Shown here: one piece after another, positions 1-9,294 of the stretch
Numbering within the stretch: the stretch's first letter is position 1
How the letters are laid out: every line of letters starts with the position of its first letter
Assembly (NCBI RefSeq): GCF_900114385.1
Contig: NZ_FOSW01000007.1
Location: forward strand, 168,491 to 232,490
Length of the DNA: 64,000 nt
Source: Geodermatophilus ruber
GTDB taxonomy: Bacteria; Actinomycetota; Actinomycetes; Mycobacteriales; Geodermatophilaceae
Direction of reading: 5' to 3'
The notes under the pieces: generated by a model
Database searches by the model: none
The model's input: the letters and a program-made list of their open reading frames with translations, nothing else
What the model was told of the DNA's origin: nothing
Translations under genes and position numbers: made by a program

Positions 1-871
1 CGACCATGGCCTCGCCGAGCCCGCGGGAGACCTTGGCGATCACGTCCGGGTCGTCGAAGAACGTCGTCGCCTGCACGATCGCCGCGGCGCGCTGGGCGGG
101 GTCGCCGGACTTGAAGATGCCCGAGCCGACGAAGACGCCCTCGGCGCCCAGCTGCATCATCATCGCCGCGTCGGCCGGGGTGGCCAGGCCGCCGGCGGTG
201 AACAGCACGACCGGCAGCTTCCCGAGTCGCGCCACCTCGGCGACCAGGTCGTAGGGGGCGCGCAGCTCCTTGGCCGCGACGAACAGCTCGGTCTCGTCGA
301 GGGTCGCCAGGCGGCGGATCCCGGAGCGCAGGGCCCGCATGTGCCGGGTGGCCTCGACGACGTTGCCGGTGCCGGCCTCGCCCTTGGAGCGGATCATCGC
401 CGCGCCCTCGGCGATGCGCCGCAACGCCTCGCCCAGGTCGGTGGCGCCGCACACGAACGGCACGGTGAACGCGTGCTTGTCGATGTGGTGCGCCTCGTCG
501 GCCGGGGTCAGCACCTCGGACTCGTCGATGTAGTCCACGCCCAGGCTCTGCAGCACCTGCGCCTCGACGAAGTGACCGATGCGGGCCTTGGCCATGACCG
601 GGATCGAGACCGCCTCGATGATGCCCTGGATCATGTCGGGGTCGCTCATCCGCGCGATCCCGCCCTGCGCGCGGATGTCGGCGGGCACCCGCTCGAGCGC
701 CATGACGGCGACGGCGCCGGCGTCCTCGGCGATCCTGGCCTGCTCCGGGGTGACGACGTCCATGATCACCCCGCCCTTGAGCTGCTCGGCCATGCCGCGC
801 TTGACGGCCGCGGTGCCGGTGGTGGCGGCGGGGAGGACGGAAGGGTTCTGCTGTGCGTCGTGCGCTGCCAC
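1..871 (-). CDS. pdxS: PdxS, pyridoxal 5'-phosphate synthase lyase subunit (3' end cut by window)
   Basis: Makes pyridoxal 5'-phosphate from ribose 5-phosphate, glyceraldehyde 3-phosphate and ammonia supplied by the glutaminase PdxT, in the cytoplasm. The visible 290 codons cover nearly the whole family length of about 300; only the last few residues lie outside. Both Schiff-base lysines are visible: K95 in VMAKARIGH and K163 in [10 protein letters not shown]. The TIM-barrel phosphate-binding region near the end (FVGSGIF) is also present. The start is a GTG at 871 (product [10 protein letters not shown]), with a GAGG stretch about 10 bases upstream. It lies downstream of the pimA cluster in the same direction, the order known from mycobacteria and streptomycetes, where pdxT usually follows. 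Confidence 0.96.
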   Translation of the reverse strand, partial: MAAHDAQQNPSVLPAATTGTAAVKRGMAEQLKGGVIMDVVTPEQARIAEDAGAVAVMALERVPADIRAQGGIARMSDPDMIQGIIEAVSIPVMAKARIGHFVEAQVLQSLGVDYIDESEVLTPADEAHHIDKHAFTVPFVCGATDLGEALRRIAEGAAMIRSKGEAGTGNVVEATRHMRALRSGIRRLATLDETELFVAAKELRAPYDLVAEVARLGKLPVVLFTAGGLATPADAAMMMQLGAEGVFVGSGIFKSGDPAQRAAAIVQATTFFDDPDVIAKVSRGLGEAMV

Positions 872-923
872 GGGATGCTGCCTCAGGTTCGACGATGATC
901 GGGCAGGCTCATCGTACGGCCCG

Positions 924-1475
924 TCAGGGCCTGCCCCGACCGGCGCCGGAGACGCTGCCGGTCACCTCGTCCAGACCGTCCTCGATGTCGAAGAACCGCG
1001 GCAGCGGCCGGGAGGCGTGCAACCGCAGCAGCCCGGTGAGCCGCCGGGTGCGCAGCAGGTGGGTGTCGCGGACGGCGTCGTTGTAGAAGCGCCGGGCCAG
1101 CCCGATCCGGGTGGCGGTGCCCCGGAGGTCGGCGAGGAGCGCGGGAGGCACCCCCGGCAGCTCCGCGGGGAGCTCGCGCAGCTCGCGGCCCAGCTGGTTC
1201 TCCGCCAGCTCCCGGTCGCCGGCCCGCGGGTCGCGCGCCTCGCGCGCGGCAGCCGCCAGCCGGGCCGCGTGTTCCCTCCCCAGCGCGGCGGCGTGGTCGC
1301 GGGTCAGCTCGGCGGCCAGCCCGGCGCGCCGCCGCAGCTGGGTGTCCAGGGCGATCCGGGCGCGCTCCACGCGCGTCTCCAGGCGCCGCAGCCGGGTCAG
1401 CGTCCAGCCGGCCCACAGCATCAGCAGCAGCACGGCGGCGGCCACCGCCAGCAGCAGCCAGACGTCGGGAGTCAC
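924..1475 (-). CDS. LemA-like single-pass membrane protein of the pimA-pdxS cluster
   Basis: A 183-residue protein with one N-terminal membrane segment (about residues 5-24) followed by a long, charged, Arg/Ala/Glu-rich helical region that looks like a coiled coil. Residues 133-141 read RRFYNDAVR, which resembles the core of LemA-type proteins; the rest is weakly conserved. A gene for a conserved membrane protein occupies the same place between pimA and pdxS in other actinobacteria. The LemA assignment is inference from this short motif and topology. No enzymatic residues are apparent. Confidence 0.75.
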   Translation of the reverse strand: MTPDVWLLLAVAAAVLLLMLWAGWTLTRLRRLETRVERARIALDTQLRRRAGLAAELTRDHAAALGREHAARLAAAAREARDPRAGDRELAENQLGRELRELPAELPGVPPALLADLRGTATRIGLARRFYNDAVRDTHLLRTRRLTGLLRLHASRPLPRFFDIEDGLDEVTGSVSGAGRGRP

Positions 1476-1486
1476 GACGGGTCAGG

Positions 1487-2716
1487 CTAGCGCTGGACCC
1501 ACCGCCGCAGCGGTGACCGGGACGGGGCGTCCGTGGGTTCCCCGGGCAGGAGTGCGGGCACGGCGGGCAGCTCGACGTCCTCCGCCGCGGTCACCTCCGG
1601 CCCGCCGGGCAGCACCACGGTCTCGTAGACGGCCAGGATCCGGCGCGCGACCACCGACCAGTCGTAGCCGGCGGCCGCCGCCCTGCCGGCGGCCGAGAGC
1701 CCGGCCCGCCGGTCGGGGTCGGCGAGCAGGTCGCCCAGGGCCCCGGCCAGCGCCCGGGGGTCGCCGCGGCGGACCAGGACGCCGGCGGCGCCGTCCTCGA
1801 GCACCTTGGCGAAGGCGTCCAGGTCGCTGGCGACGATCGGCGCCCCCGCGGCCATCGCCTCGATGAGGATGATCCCGAAGGACTCGCCGAGCAGGTTCGG
1901 GGCGCAGTAGACGTCGACCGAGCGCAGGAAGGCGGCCTTGTCCTCCTCGGCGAGCTCGCCCAGGAGCGCGACGTGCGCGCGCAGGTCCTCCCCCAGCAGC
2001 TCGTGCACGGCCCCGGGATCGCCGCGGCCGGCGATGAGCAGCCGGGCGCCGGGGTGCTCCCGGACGACGGTGCGCATGGCCTCGAGCAGCACCGGCAGGC
2101 CCTTGCGCGGCTCGTCGTAGCGGCCGAGGAAGCCGATGGTGGGCCCGTCGACGCCCCGGGCGTACCCGGGCAGCGTCGGTCCCTCCGCGAAGGCGGGCAC
2201 GTGCACGCCGTTGGGGATGATCACCGCGTCCCCGCCCAGGTGCTCGACCTGCACCCGGCGGGCGAAGTCGGACACGGCGATGCGGCCGCTGATCTTCTCC
2301 AGCCACGGGCGGATGACCGGCCCCAAGGCAGCCAGGAACTTGGACCGGGTGGTGGCCGCGTGGAAGGTGGCCACGATCGGGCCCCTGGCGATCATGCAGA
2401 CCAGCAGGCCGGTCGACGGGGGCGCCGGGTCGTGCACGTGGACGACGTCGAAGTGCCCGTCGCGCAGCCAGCGCCGCACCCGCGCGGCCGAGACCGGCCC
2501 GAACTGCACGCTGGCCATCGAGCCGTTGTACGGGACGGGGACGGTGCGCCCGGCCCAGGTGACGTGCTCGGCCGGCAGCGACTCCTCCCGCTCGGCGGGG
2601 GTGAGCACCTCGACGTGGTGGCCCATCCCGCGCAGGGTCTCGGCGAGGTCGCGCACGTGGTACTGGACCCCGCCGGGGACGTCCCACTGGTAGGGGCAGA
2701 CCAGGCCGATCCTCAT
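1487..2716 (-). CDS. pimA: PimA, phosphatidylinositol alpha-mannosyltransferase
   Basis: A GT4 glycosyltransferase of 409 residues that transfers mannose from GDP-mannose to phosphatidylinositol, the first committed step of phosphatidylinositol mannoside synthesis at the inner face of the membrane. The N-terminus reads MRIGLVCPYQWDVPGGVQYH, including the glycine-rich GGV loop of GT4 enzymes. The EX7E element appears as GESFGIILIEAMAAG around residue 285-300, and VVHVHDP is present in the first Rossmann domain. The frame stays open far upstream, but the ATG at 2716 overlaps the patA stop (ATGA) and matches the family N-terminus. The C-terminal 30 residues are a Pro/Arg-rich tail. Order thrS-HIT-PIP synthase-patA-pimA supports the call. 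Confidence 0.94.
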   Translation of the reverse strand: MRIGLVCPYQWDVPGGVQYHVRDLAETLRGMGHHVEVLTPAEREESLPAEHVTWAGRTVPVPYNGSMASVQFGPVSAARVRRWLRDGHFDVVHVHDPAPPSTGLLVCMIARGPIVATFHAATTRSKFLAALGPVIRPWLEKISGRIAVSDFARRVQVEHLGGDAVIIPNGVHVPAFAEGPTLPGYARGVDGPTIGFLGRYDEPRKGLPVLLEAMRTVVREHPGARLLIAGRGDPGAVHELLGEDLRAHVALLGELAEEDKAAFLRSVDVYCAPNLLGESFGIILIEAMAAGAPIVASDLDAFAKVLEDGAAGVLVRRGDPRALAGALGDLLADPDRRAGLSAAGRAAAAGYDWSVVARRILAVYETVVLPGGPEVTAAEDVELPAVPALLPGEPTDAPSRSPLRRWVQR

Positions 2717-3732
2717 CGGGACCGGTCTCCCCTCGCCGGGTCGGGAGGCACGTCGGCCCAGACCCGCCCGAGCATGTGCCAGTCCTCGGGATGCCGGGCG
2801 ATGCCGTCGGTGAAGGCGTCGGCCACGCCCTGCATCGCGGCAGCGACGCGGTCCCGCAGCCGGCCCGGGCCGTCGACGGGAACCTCGCGCCGGACGTCCA
2901 GCCGCCAGCCGCGGTCGGTGAACGAGCAGACCGCCGGGTGCAGCGCGGCGCCGGTGCGGGCGGCCAGCAACGCCGGCCCGCCGGGCATCGTCGCCGGCCG
3001 GCCGAAGAAGTCCACCGGGATGCCGCCGTGCCCGAGGTCGCGGTCGACGAGCAGGCAGACCGACCCGCCGGCGGCGAGCCACTCGCCCAGGACGGCGGAG
3101 CTGGGCCGCGGCCCCCCGGTCAGCGGCACCACCCGCATGCCCAGGGACTCGCGGTAGTCGAGGAACCGGCGGTACAGCGACTCCGGCCGCAGCCGCTCGG
3201 CGACGGTCATGAACGGGCCGTCGAGCCAGTCGACGAACCACACCCCCGCGGCGTCCCAGTTGCCGCTGTGCGGCAGGGCGAAGACCAGGCCCCGGCCCTC
3301 GCCTCGCGCCTTCTCGAGGTGCTCCCGGCCGAGCATCTCGGAACCGGCGACGATCCGCCCGCTCGACAGCCGCGGCAGCCGGAAGGCCTCCTGCCAGTAG
3401 CGCGCGTAGGAGCGCATCGCACGCCCGGTGAGCGCGTCGAGCTCGGCCTCGCCCAGCCGGCCGCCGGTGACCACCCGGAGGTTGGCGCGCAGCTGCCGCA
3501 CGCCCCGGCCGTCGCGCCCGGCCGCCCACCGCCCAGCCGCGTCGAACGCGGCCCGCACCACCGGCTCGGGCAGCAGCTTCACCGCACCCCAGCCGGCCGC
3601 GTAGCCCAGGTCGGTCAGCCGGGCCGAGGCCCGCGCGCCCGGCGAGGGGCGGCCCGGCACCGGGCGCAGCTCCACGGCCCCGCCGGGTCCGGCCCCCGGC
3701 TCCGGCACCCCGCCGCCGAGGGCCCCGCTCAC
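2713..3732 (-). CDS. patA: PatA-like phosphatidylinositol mannoside acyltransferase
   Basis: Probable acyltransferase of the LpxL/HtrB family that acylates the mannose of phosphatidylinositol mannoside. About 339 residues from the GTG at 3732, which overlaps the preceding PIP synthase stop (GTGA). The HX4D catalytic motif is visible as HSGNWD within LPHSGNWDAAGVWF. The region LVDRDLGHGGIPVDFFGRPA is typical of this family. It ends overlapping pimA by 4 bases, so the two are very likely translated together. Mycobacterial PatA is about 20 residues shorter; the extra N-terminal residues are Pro/Gly-rich, so the true start could lie slightly downstream. Confidence 0.92.
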   Translation of the reverse strand: MSGALGGGVPEPGAGPGGAVELRPVPGRPSPGARASARLTDLGYAAGWGAVKLLPEPVVRAAFDAAGRWAAGRDGRGVRQLRANLRVVTGGRLGEAELDALTGRAMRSYARYWQEAFRLPRLSSGRIVAGSEMLGREHLEKARGEGRGLVFALPHSGNWDAAGVWFVDWLDGPFMTVAERLRPESLYRRFLDYRESLGMRVVPLTGGPRPSSAVLGEWLAAGGSVCLLVDRDLGHGGIPVDFFGRPATMPGGPALLAARTGAALHPAVCSFTDRGWRLDVRREVPVDGPGRLRDRVAAAMQGVADAFTDGIARHPEDWHMLGRVWADVPPDPARGDRSR

Positions 3733-4373
3733 GGCGCCTTCTCCGGCGACGGCGAGGCCGCGGACAGCTGCTGGTCCCGCGCGGCCCGGTGCACCGCGGC
3801 GAAGCGCTGCCCGACGGTCACCGCGCTGCCGACGAGCAGCACCCACAGCCCCACGTGGACGGCGTAGGGCACGCCCAGGCCGAACAGCCCGGTGCCCGTG
3901 AGCACGAGGATCAGCCGCTCGGTGCGCTCGACGATCCCGACGTCGCAGGACAGGCCCATGCCCTCCGCGCGGGCCTTGACGTAGGAGGTGAGCACGCCGA
4001 GGACGAGGCAGAGCAGCGCCAGCAGCACCAGCAGCCGGTTGTCCCCCGCCCCGGAGAACCACCACACCAGCGCGCCGAAGATCGCCGCGTCGGCGGCCCG
4101 GTCGCCGGTGGAGTCCAGCACGGCACCGAAGACCGACCCGCCACCGCGCGCCCGGGCCAGCGCGCCGTCGAGCATGTCGAGCAGCACGAAGACCGTCACG
4201 GTGAACGCGCCCCAGAACAGGTGCCCGGTGGCGATGAGCCCGATCGCTCCGGCGATCGCGCCCAGCGTGCCGGTGAGGGTGACCATGTCGGCGGTCACCC
4301 CGGAGCGCACCAGGCGCGCCACGACCGGCGCCCAGAACCGCCCGACGGCGGCCCGGGCGTTGATCCCGAGCAC
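3729..4373 (-). CDS. pgsA1: Phosphatidylinositol phosphate synthase (CDP-alcohol phosphatidyltransferase)
   Basis: An integral membrane enzyme of 214 residues that joins CDP-diacylglycerol with inositol 1-phosphate to give phosphatidylinositol phosphate, the lipid later mannosylated by PimA. The complete CDP-alcohol phosphotransferase signature D-x2-DG-x2-AR-x8-G-x3-D-x3-D is present in DMLDGALARARGGGSVFGAV followed by LDSTGD, at roughly residues 66-93. Around six hydrophobic helices are visible. It sits between the HIT gene (1 base apart) and patA (4-base overlap). Neighbouring PimA and PatA favour the inositol enzyme over phosphatidylglycerophosphate synthase. Confidence 0.94.
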   Translation of the reverse strand: MLGINARAAVGRFWAPVVARLVRSGVTADMVTLTGTLGAIAGAIGLIATGHLFWGAFTVTVFVLLDMLDGALARARGGGSVFGAVLDSTGDRAADAAIFGALVWWFSGAGDNRLLVLLALLCLVLGVLTSYVKARAEGMGLSCDVGIVERTERLILVLTGTGLFGLGVPYAVHVGLWVLLVGSAVTVGQRFAAVHRAARDQQLSAASPSPEKAP

Positions 4374-4374
4374 C

Positions 4375-5049
4375 TCAGGCCTCCCGGGGTGGCGCGGCCC
4401 CGCCGTCGGGGGGCGTTCTCCGGTCCGGTTCCGTTCCGGGCTCGTTCGCCACGGCGACGCCCCCGCGGCTGTCGTCGGGGAACGGCCAGCTCTCGGCCAG
4501 CAGCGCCCGCGTCTCGCTCAGCACCTGCGGGAGTACCCGGGTCAGCCCGACGACCGGCATGAAGTTGGTGTCCCCGCCCCAGCGCGGCACCGCGTGCTGG
4601 TGCAGGTGGTCGGCGATGCCGGCGCCGGCGACCGAGCCCTGGTTCATCCCGATGTTGAACCCGTGGGCCCCGGAGACCGCCCGCACCACCCGCATCGCCG
4701 TCTGGGTGAACTCCCCCAGCTCCGCGACCTCCTCCGGCGTGAGGTCGGTGTAGTCGGGCACGTGCCGGTACGGCACGAGCATCAGGTGCCCGGCGTTGTA
4801 CGGGTACAGGTTCAGGACGGCGTAGACCGTCTGGCCGCGGGCCACGATCAGCCCGTCGTCGTCGCTCATCTGCGGGATGAGGCAGAACGGGCAGTCGTGC
4901 GCGCCGGTGGGCTTGCCCTCCCCGCGGATGTAGGCCATCCGGTACGGCGTCCACAGGTGCTCGAACACCGTGGCCGGGCCGCCGTCGTCGTTGGAGACCG
5001 GGGCGTGTAAACCCGCCCGGTCGCTCGCACCGTCGGTCCCGGCGGTCAT
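4375..5049 (-). CDS. HIT-domain protein, probable AP4A phosphorylase
   Basis: A 224-residue histidine-triad protein. The triad reads HLHQH followed by AVPRW at about residue 163. The mycobacterial neighbour of thrS with the same motif, Rv2613c, is reported to be a diadenosine tetraphosphate phosphorylase, so that activity is the best guess. CPFCLIP near residue 52 may bind a metal. The start ATG at 5049 overlaps the thrS stop (ATGA), which fixes it despite an open frame upstream. The last 35 residues are Pro/Gly-rich and probably disordered. Disposal of AP4A, a by-product of aminoacyl-tRNA synthetases, would fit coupling to thrS (inference). Confidence 0.9.
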   Translation of the reverse strand: MTAGTDGASDRAGLHAPVSNDDGGPATVFEHLWTPYRMAYIRGEGKPTGAHDCPFCLIPQMSDDDGLIVARGQTVYAVLNLYPYNAGHLMLVPYRHVPDYTDLTPEEVAELGEFTQTAMRVVRAVSGAHGFNIGMNQGSVAGAGIADHLHQHAVPRWGGDTNFMPVVGLTRVLPQVLSETRALLAESWPFPDDSRGGVAVANEPGTEPDRRTPPDGGAAPPREA

Positions 5050-7070
5050 CCGGCCACCAGCGCCTCGGCGGTGGGGTCGACGTTGGCCCGGCTCTCGACC
5101 CACTGCACGATCGCGGCCACCGCCTGGTCGACCGGCACGCCGTTGTGCTGGCTGCCGTCCCGGAAGCGGAAGGAGACCGCGCCGGCCTCGGCCTCGGTGG
5201 CGCCGGCGATGAGCACGAACGGCACCTTCTGCTTGCTGGCGGTGCGGATCTTCTTCTGCATCCGGTCGTCGGAGTCGTCGACCTCCACCCGGATGCCGCG
5301 CGCCCGCAGCTGCAGGGCGACGTCGGTCAGATAGGGCACCTGCTCGTCGGTGACCGGGATGCCGGTGACCTGCACCGGGGCCAGCCAGGCCGGGAACGCC
5401 CCGGCGTAGTGCTCGGTGAGGACGCCGAAGAACCGCTCGATCGACCCGAACTTGGCCGAGTGGATCATGACCGGCTGCGCGCGGCCGCCGTCGGCGGAGG
5501 TGTACTCCAGGCCGAAGCGCGCCGGCTGGTTGAAGTCGTACTGGATGGTCGACATCTGCCAGGTGCGGCCGATCGCGTCGCGGGCCTGGACGGAGATCTT
5601 CGGCCCGTAGAACGCCGCGCCGCCCGGGTCGGCCACGAGTTCCAGCCCGGTCTCCCGCGCCGCCTCCTCGAGCACCGCGGTGGCCTCGGCCCACTGCTCG
5701 CCGGAGCCGATGAACTTGTCCGAGTCCCCGCGGGTGGACAGCTCCAGGTAGTAGTCGTCCAGGCCGAAGTCGCTCAGCAGGCCGAGCACGAAGGCCAGCA
5801 GGTGCCGGATCTCCCCGGGTGCCTGCTCCGGGGTGACGTAGCTGTGCGAGTCGTCCTGGGTCAGCCCGCGCACGCGGGTGAGCCCGTGGACGACGCCGGA
5901 CTTCTCGTACCGGTAGACCGTGCCGAACTCGAAGAAGCGCAGCGGCAGATCGCGGTAGGACCGCCCGCGCGACCTGAAGATCAGGTTGTGCATCGGGCAG
6001 TTCATGGCCTTGAGGTAGTACTCCGCGTTCTCCAGCTCCATCGGCGGGAACATGGTGTCCGCGTAGTACGGCAGGTGCCCCGAGGTCTCGAACAGGCCGC
6101 GCTTGCTGATGTGCGGCGTGCCGACGTAGTCGAAGCCCTCCTCGATGTGGCGGCGGCGGACGTAGTCCTCCATCTCCCGCTTGATCACGCCACCCTTGGG
6201 GTGGAAGACGACCAGGCCCGAGCCGATCTCGTCGGGAAAGCTGAACAGGTCCAGCTCGGCGCCCAGCCGCCGGTGGTCGCGGCGCTCGGCCTCGGCCAGC
6301 TGCTCCAGGTAGGCCTTGTGCGCCTCCCTGCTCTCCCACGCGGTGCCGTAGATGCGCTGCAGCTGCGGGTTCTTCTCGCTGCCGCGCCAGTAGGCGGCCG
6401 CCGACCGGGTGAGGGAGAACGCCGGGATGTTGTTGGTCCGCGGCAGGTGCGGGCCGCGGCAGAGGTCGGTCCACACCAGGTCCCCGGTGCGGGCGTCGCG
6501 GTTGTCGTACATGGTCAGCTGCGCGCCGCCGACCTCGACGTCGGCACCCTCGGCGGCCTCCCCCGCACCACCCTTGAGCCCGATCAGCTCGAGCTTGTAC
6601 GGCTCGGAGGCGAGCTCCGCCTCGGCGTCGGCGTCGCTGATCTCCCGCCGGGAGAAGTACTGACCGGCCCGGACGATCTCCTGCATCCGCTTCTCGAGGG
6701 CCTGCAGGTCCTCGGGGGTGAACGGCCGCTCCGGGTCGAAGTCGTAGTAGAAGCCGTTCTCCACGGGCGGGCCGATGCCCAGCCGGGTGCCGGGGAAGAG
6801 GTCCTGGACCGCCTGCGCAAGCACGTGCGCGGTGGAGTGCCGGATCACCGCACGGCCCTCGGGGCTCGCGGCGGGTACCGGTTCCACCTCGGCGTCGGCC
6901 TCGGGCGCCCATGCGAGGTCCTTCAGGTCGCCGGTGGCCAGGTCCCGGACGACGACGGCTCCGTCGGGTCCCTTGAGTGGGATCCCGGCCTCCTTGAGCG
7001 CGTCCTGGGCCGTCGTCCCGGCCGGCACCCGGATCGGGGCGGTGGCGGCGAGGTTGGGCGCGGCTGACAC
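5046..7070 (-). CDS. thrS: ThrS, threonyl-tRNA synthetase
   Basis: A class II synthetase of 674 residues, the usual length. In order it shows a TGS domain (about 12-70), the editing/SAD domain beginning [11 protein letters not shown] near residue 78, the catalytic core with AMNCPMHN (zinc cysteine) and the motif 2 region [20 protein letters not shown], and a C-terminal anticodon-binding domain. It attaches threonine to tRNA-Thr. It is the first gene of the thrS-HIT-PIP synthase-patA-pimA run, all joined by overlaps of a few bases. No T-box or leader structure was recognised in the 127 bases upstream. Confidence 0.97.
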   Translation of the reverse strand: MSAAPNLAATAPIRVPAGTTAQDALKEAGIPLKGPDGAVVVRDLATGDLKDLAWAPEADAEVEPVPAASPEGRAVIRHSTAHVLAQAVQDLFPGTRLGIGPPVENGFYYDFDPERPFTPEDLQALEKRMQEIVRAGQYFSRREISDADAEAELASEPYKLELIGLKGGAGEAAEGADVEVGGAQLTMYDNRDARTGDLVWTDLCRGPHLPRTNNIPAFSLTRSAAAYWRGSEKNPQLQRIYGTAWESREAHKAYLEQLAEAERRDHRRLGAELDLFSFPDEIGSGLVVFHPKGGVIKREMEDYVRRRHIEEGFDYVGTPHISKRGLFETSGHLPYYADTMFPPMELENAEYYLKAMNCPMHNLIFRSRGRSYRDLPLRFFEFGTVYRYEKSGVVHGLTRVRGLTQDDSHSYVTPEQAPGEIRHLLAFVLGLLSDFGLDDYYLELSTRGDSDKFIGSGEQWAEATAVLEEAARETGLELVADPGGAAFYGPKISVQARDAIGRTWQMSTIQYDFNQPARFGLEYTSADGGRAQPVMIHSAKFGSIERFFGVLTEHYAGAFPAWLAPVQVTGIPVTDEQVPYLTDVALQLRARGIRVEVDDSDDRMQKKIRTASKQKVPFVLIAGATEAEAGAVSFRFRDGSQHNGVPVDQAVAAIVQWVESRANVDPTAEALVAG

Positions 7071-7197
7071 GGGAGCTCCTGGGAGGTCGATCGATGCGGC
7101 CCGGCCGGGTCGGCCGGGACTAGGGAAGGGTATCCACCGGAGCTCCGGGAACCGGCGCGCCGGACCCAGCCGGCAGCGATCCCCGGGTCGGGGCTCT

Positions 7198-7755
7198 CTA
7201 GGGGGTGAGCACCTCGACCCGATCCCCGACCCGCACCAGGCCGGGGGTGCGGACCTCGGCGTAGACGCCCAGACAGTGCTTGGGCGTGCGGCTCACCGAC
7301 AGCTCGACCTCGCCGACGCGCAGGTTCCGCCCCACCCAGGTGCGCTCGTCCTGCTCGTCGTCGAGCGCCAGCAGCAGGTTCGCGCGCGGGTCGTCGGCCG
7401 AGCAGCCCTCGGGGACGTCGCCCCCGGCGGCGCGGGCGATCGCCGACCGGCTGACCAGGTGGACGGCGGCGGCGTCCCCCTGCGGCGCCTCGGCGCGCAC
7501 CAGCCGCACCGGGAGGCCCAGCACCTCGGTGAGGGTGATCGTGTCGGCCTCGCCGTCGCCGGTGGCGACCACCTCGGCCATCGCGGGTGCGGTCCTCGTC
7601 GTCACCCGCTCGCCCGTCGTCGCGTCGACCACCGCCCACGCCCGGTCCCCGACCAGACCGGCCGGACCCACCCTCGCCTCACCGACGGTGCGGCCGGCCA
7701 GGCTCTTCACCGGGTAGACGGCGATCTGCGCCACGCTGCCCACGTTCTCGGTCAC
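7198..7755 (-). CDS. MOSC-domain protein
   Basis: A 185-residue protein starting [21 protein letters not shown], typical of the beta-barrel that precedes MOSC domains (YPVKSL motif). The C-terminal half has [14 protein letters not shown] and the conserved cysteine of MOSC proteins in [13 protein letters not shown] near residue 160. MOSC proteins bind sulfur or the molybdenum cofactor; the exact substrate cannot be predicted. It is shorter than mARC-type proteins (about 280), so it may be a minimal form. It is separated from thrS by 127 bases and lies alone. Confidence 0.85.
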   Translation of the reverse strand: MTENVGSVAQIAVYPVKSLAGRTVGEARVGPAGLVGDRAWAVVDATTGERVTTRTAPAMAEVVATGDGEADTITLTEVLGLPVRLVRAEAPQGDAAAVHLVSRSAIARAAGGDVPEGCSADDPRANLLLALDDEQDERTWVGRNLRVGEVELSVSRTPKHCLGVYAEVRTPGLVRVGDRVEVLTP

Positions 7756-7793
7756 GGCCCCTCCTCGCCGGCCCGGTCACCTCGCCGGCTCCG

Positions 7794-8213
7794 TCACATG
7801 GCGACGCTACGGCGACCCGGGGACCGTGCGCCCGCCGGCCGGGGCAGTCGTCGGCGCAGCCGGCGCAGCTGCGCGTCGAGGTAGGGCCGGGCCCGCCGCT
7901 GCCCACCGGTGCGGGTGATCGCCTCCTCCAGTCCGGTGAGCGCCCGGCCCAGCCGCGCCGCGTCGGGATCCCAGCCGCGCCGCTCGCACTCCTCGAGCCA
8001 GTCGACCGGGGCGCGGTGCCCGCGCTCGGAGTTGCACCGGCGGCAGGCCGCCACCTCGTTCTCCAGCCAGGACGGGCCGCCCTTGAGGCGGGGCACGACG
8101 TGCTCGGTGGTGGGGCGGATCAGGGGGCCGAACGCGCGGCCGCACCAGATGCACGTGGCGCCGTCGCGATCGAGGATCACGTCGAGGCGGTCGGCTCGGG
8201 CGAGCTGGGGCAC
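7794..8213 (-). CDS. HNH endonuclease
   Basis: A 139-residue protein with a complete HNH/zinc core: CIWCGRAFG, then TEHVVPRLKGG, then a conserved Asn in WLENEVAACRRCN and the second CxxC. The histidine of TEH is the catalytic position. The C-terminal 60 residues are Arg-rich, giving a basic tail. The frame is open further upstream, but the GTG at 8213 (VPQLARADRL) precedes the first conserved strand; an ATG in another frame overlaps it. Such stand-alone HNH proteins are common in actinobacteria and their biological role is unknown. Confidence 0.85.
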   Translation of the reverse strand: MPQLARADRLDVILDRDGATCIWCGRAFGPLIRPTTEHVVPRLKGGPSWLENEVAACRRCNSERGHRAPVDWLEECERRGWDPDAARLGRALTGLEEAITRTGGQRRARPYLDAQLRRLRRRLPRPAGARSPGRRSVAM

Positions 8214-8286
8214 TGCCCCATGGTGCGCCGCCGCGGCCGTCCCCGCCGCCGGCCGGCCGGGGCGGCAGCAGGCCGCGCGCCGCTCC

Positions 8287-8625
8287 TCAGGAGCCGGCGC
8301 GCGGCGCGTACATGATGACCAGCACGCCGACCAGGCAGATCGCCGCGCCGAGGATGTCGTAGCGGTCCGGGCGGAAGCCGTCCACGACCATCCCCCAGGC
8401 GAGGCTCCCCGCGACGAAGATTCCGCCGTAGGCGGCGAGGATGCGGCCGAAGTGCGGGTCGGGCTGCAGCGTCGCGACGAGCCCGTAGCCGGCCAGCGCC
8501 AGGGCCCCACCCGCCACCCACAGCCAGCCCCGGTGTTCGCGCAGGCCCTGCCAGACGAGCCAGGCGCCGCCGATCTCGGCCAGCGCGGCGAGCAGGAACA
8601 GGGCCAGGGAGCGCGCCACGGTCAC
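8287..8625 (-). CDS. YnfA/UPF0060 family membrane protein
   Basis: About 112 residues with four hydrophobic helices, the standard size and topology of the YnfA family of small multidrug resistance-like proteins. Conserved features visible are [13 protein letters not shown] in helix 1, [17 protein letters not shown] in helix 3 and [17 protein letters not shown] in helix 4. An ATG lies 13 codons upstream at 8664, but it would add a hydrophilic leader, so GTG 8625 or GTG 8619 is preferred. Function in actinobacteria is not established. Confidence 0.88.
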   Translation of the reverse strand: MTVARSLALFLLAALAEIGGAWLVWQGLREHRGWLWVAGGALALAGYGLVATLQPDPHFGRILAAYGGIFVAGSLAWGMVVDGFRPDRYDILGAAICLVGVLVIMYAPRAGS

Positions 8626-8666
8626 CGGGTGATCATCCCGCGGGCGGTCTCCGGAGCCCTGCACGA

Positions 8667-8701
8667 CGAAGGGTCAGGTCCGTGACGGACCTGACCCTTC
8701 G
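8667..8701 (-). terminator. Hairpin downstream of tRNA-Val(CAC)
   Basis: A near-perfect inverted repeat: arms 8667-8683 and 8685-8701 are exact reverse complements. It lies immediately 3' of the tRNA-Val gene on its strand and is the likely terminator of that transcript. It sits about 40 bases upstream of the ynfA start, so it also separates ynfA from the tRNA. Confidence 0.75.
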
Positions 8702-8708
8702 TGCGCGG

Positions 8709-8780
8709 TGGGCGATACTGGGTTCGAACCAGTGACCTCTTCGGTGTGAACGAAGCGCTCTACCACTGAGCCAATCGCCC
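8709..8780 (-). tRNA. tRNA-Val (anticodon CAC)
   Basis: A 72-base cloverleaf on the minus strand. The acceptor stem GGGCGAT pairs with ATCGCCC, the anticodon arm is CTTCG-TTCACAC-CGAAG (anticodon CAC, reading GUG), and the T loop is TTCGAAC. The discriminator base is A and the 3' CCA is not fully encoded. It is almost identical outside the anticodon arm to the tRNA-Val(GAC) at 11653-11724. Confidence 0.97.
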
Positions 8781-8805
8781 GTGCGTCATCGATTCTGCCA
8801 GACGC

Positions 8806-9294
8806 TCATCTCCACAGGGGTACCCACCCCGGCACCCAGCCGGGAACCCCCGTCACGTGCAGGGTGACGACCAGGACGCCGTAGACGGACGCCGCCGTCA
8901 CCAGGGCGACCGCCGCGCGCACCCACACGGGCTGCCGGCCGAGCCAGTCCGTCCAGGACTTGACGTGCTTCTTGGTGAACTCCAGCAGCCGCTCGGCCCA
9001 GAAGAACTCGGTGGCCAGCACGAACAGGCCGGCGATGACGGTCAGCCAGCCCGGGCCCGGCAGCGGGATCGTCGCCAGGCCCACGGCGACGATCACCCCG
9101 CCGACGACGCCCACGACGAGGCGGTACGCCGAGTCGACCGTCCGGCGGGTGGCCAACCGGCGCCGCCACCGGGTCTCGGCGACCCGCTCGCGCAGGCTGC
9201 GGAACCCGTCGTCGGCGAAGTGCTGCCGCCAGCCCTCGGGGGTGTGCTGGTGGCCGGACCGCTCGGGCGGCGCCGCCGTCTCCGGACCGCTCAG
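8806..9294 (-). CDS. TIGR02611-type (PGPGW) transmembrane protein, probable CTG start
   Basis: A 162-residue membrane protein with two central hydrophobic helices and the signature IPLPGPGWLTVIAGLFVLA at about residues 87-105, followed by the amphipathic EFFWAERLLEFTKKHVKSW. This identifies the actinobacterial PGPGW family of unknown function. No ATG, GTG or TTG exists in frame near the N-terminus. A CTG at 9294 is preceded at 7 bases by GGGGAGG and overlaps the anti-sigma stop codon (CTGA), so CTG is proposed as the start. It may be co-transcribed with the sigma/anti-sigma pair. Confidence 0.85.
   Translation of the reverse strand: MSGPETAAPPERSGHQHTPEGWRQHFADDGFRSLRERVAETRWRRRLATRRTVDSAYRLVVGVVGGVIVAVGLATIPLPGPGWLTVIAGLFVLATEFFWAERLLEFTKKHVKSWTDWLGRQPVWVRAAVALVTAASVYGVLVVTLHVTGVPGWVPGWVPLWR

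Noticed and set aside
2717-3529. Upstream extension of the pimA frame to about 680 codons
   Set aside because: The extra part is out of frame with patA coding and lacks homology; the ATG at 2716 with ATGA overlap is the real start.
7071-7197. T-box or other leader riboswitch before thrS
   Set aside because: No T-box core sequence or convincing terminator/antiterminator pair is visible in the 127 bases.
7595-7725. Possible fusion of the HNH protein with upstream YnfA-region sequence by an open frame
   Set aside because: The continuous frame is only due to high GC; the added part is Arg/Ser-rich and antisense-like, and the HNH fold is complete without it.
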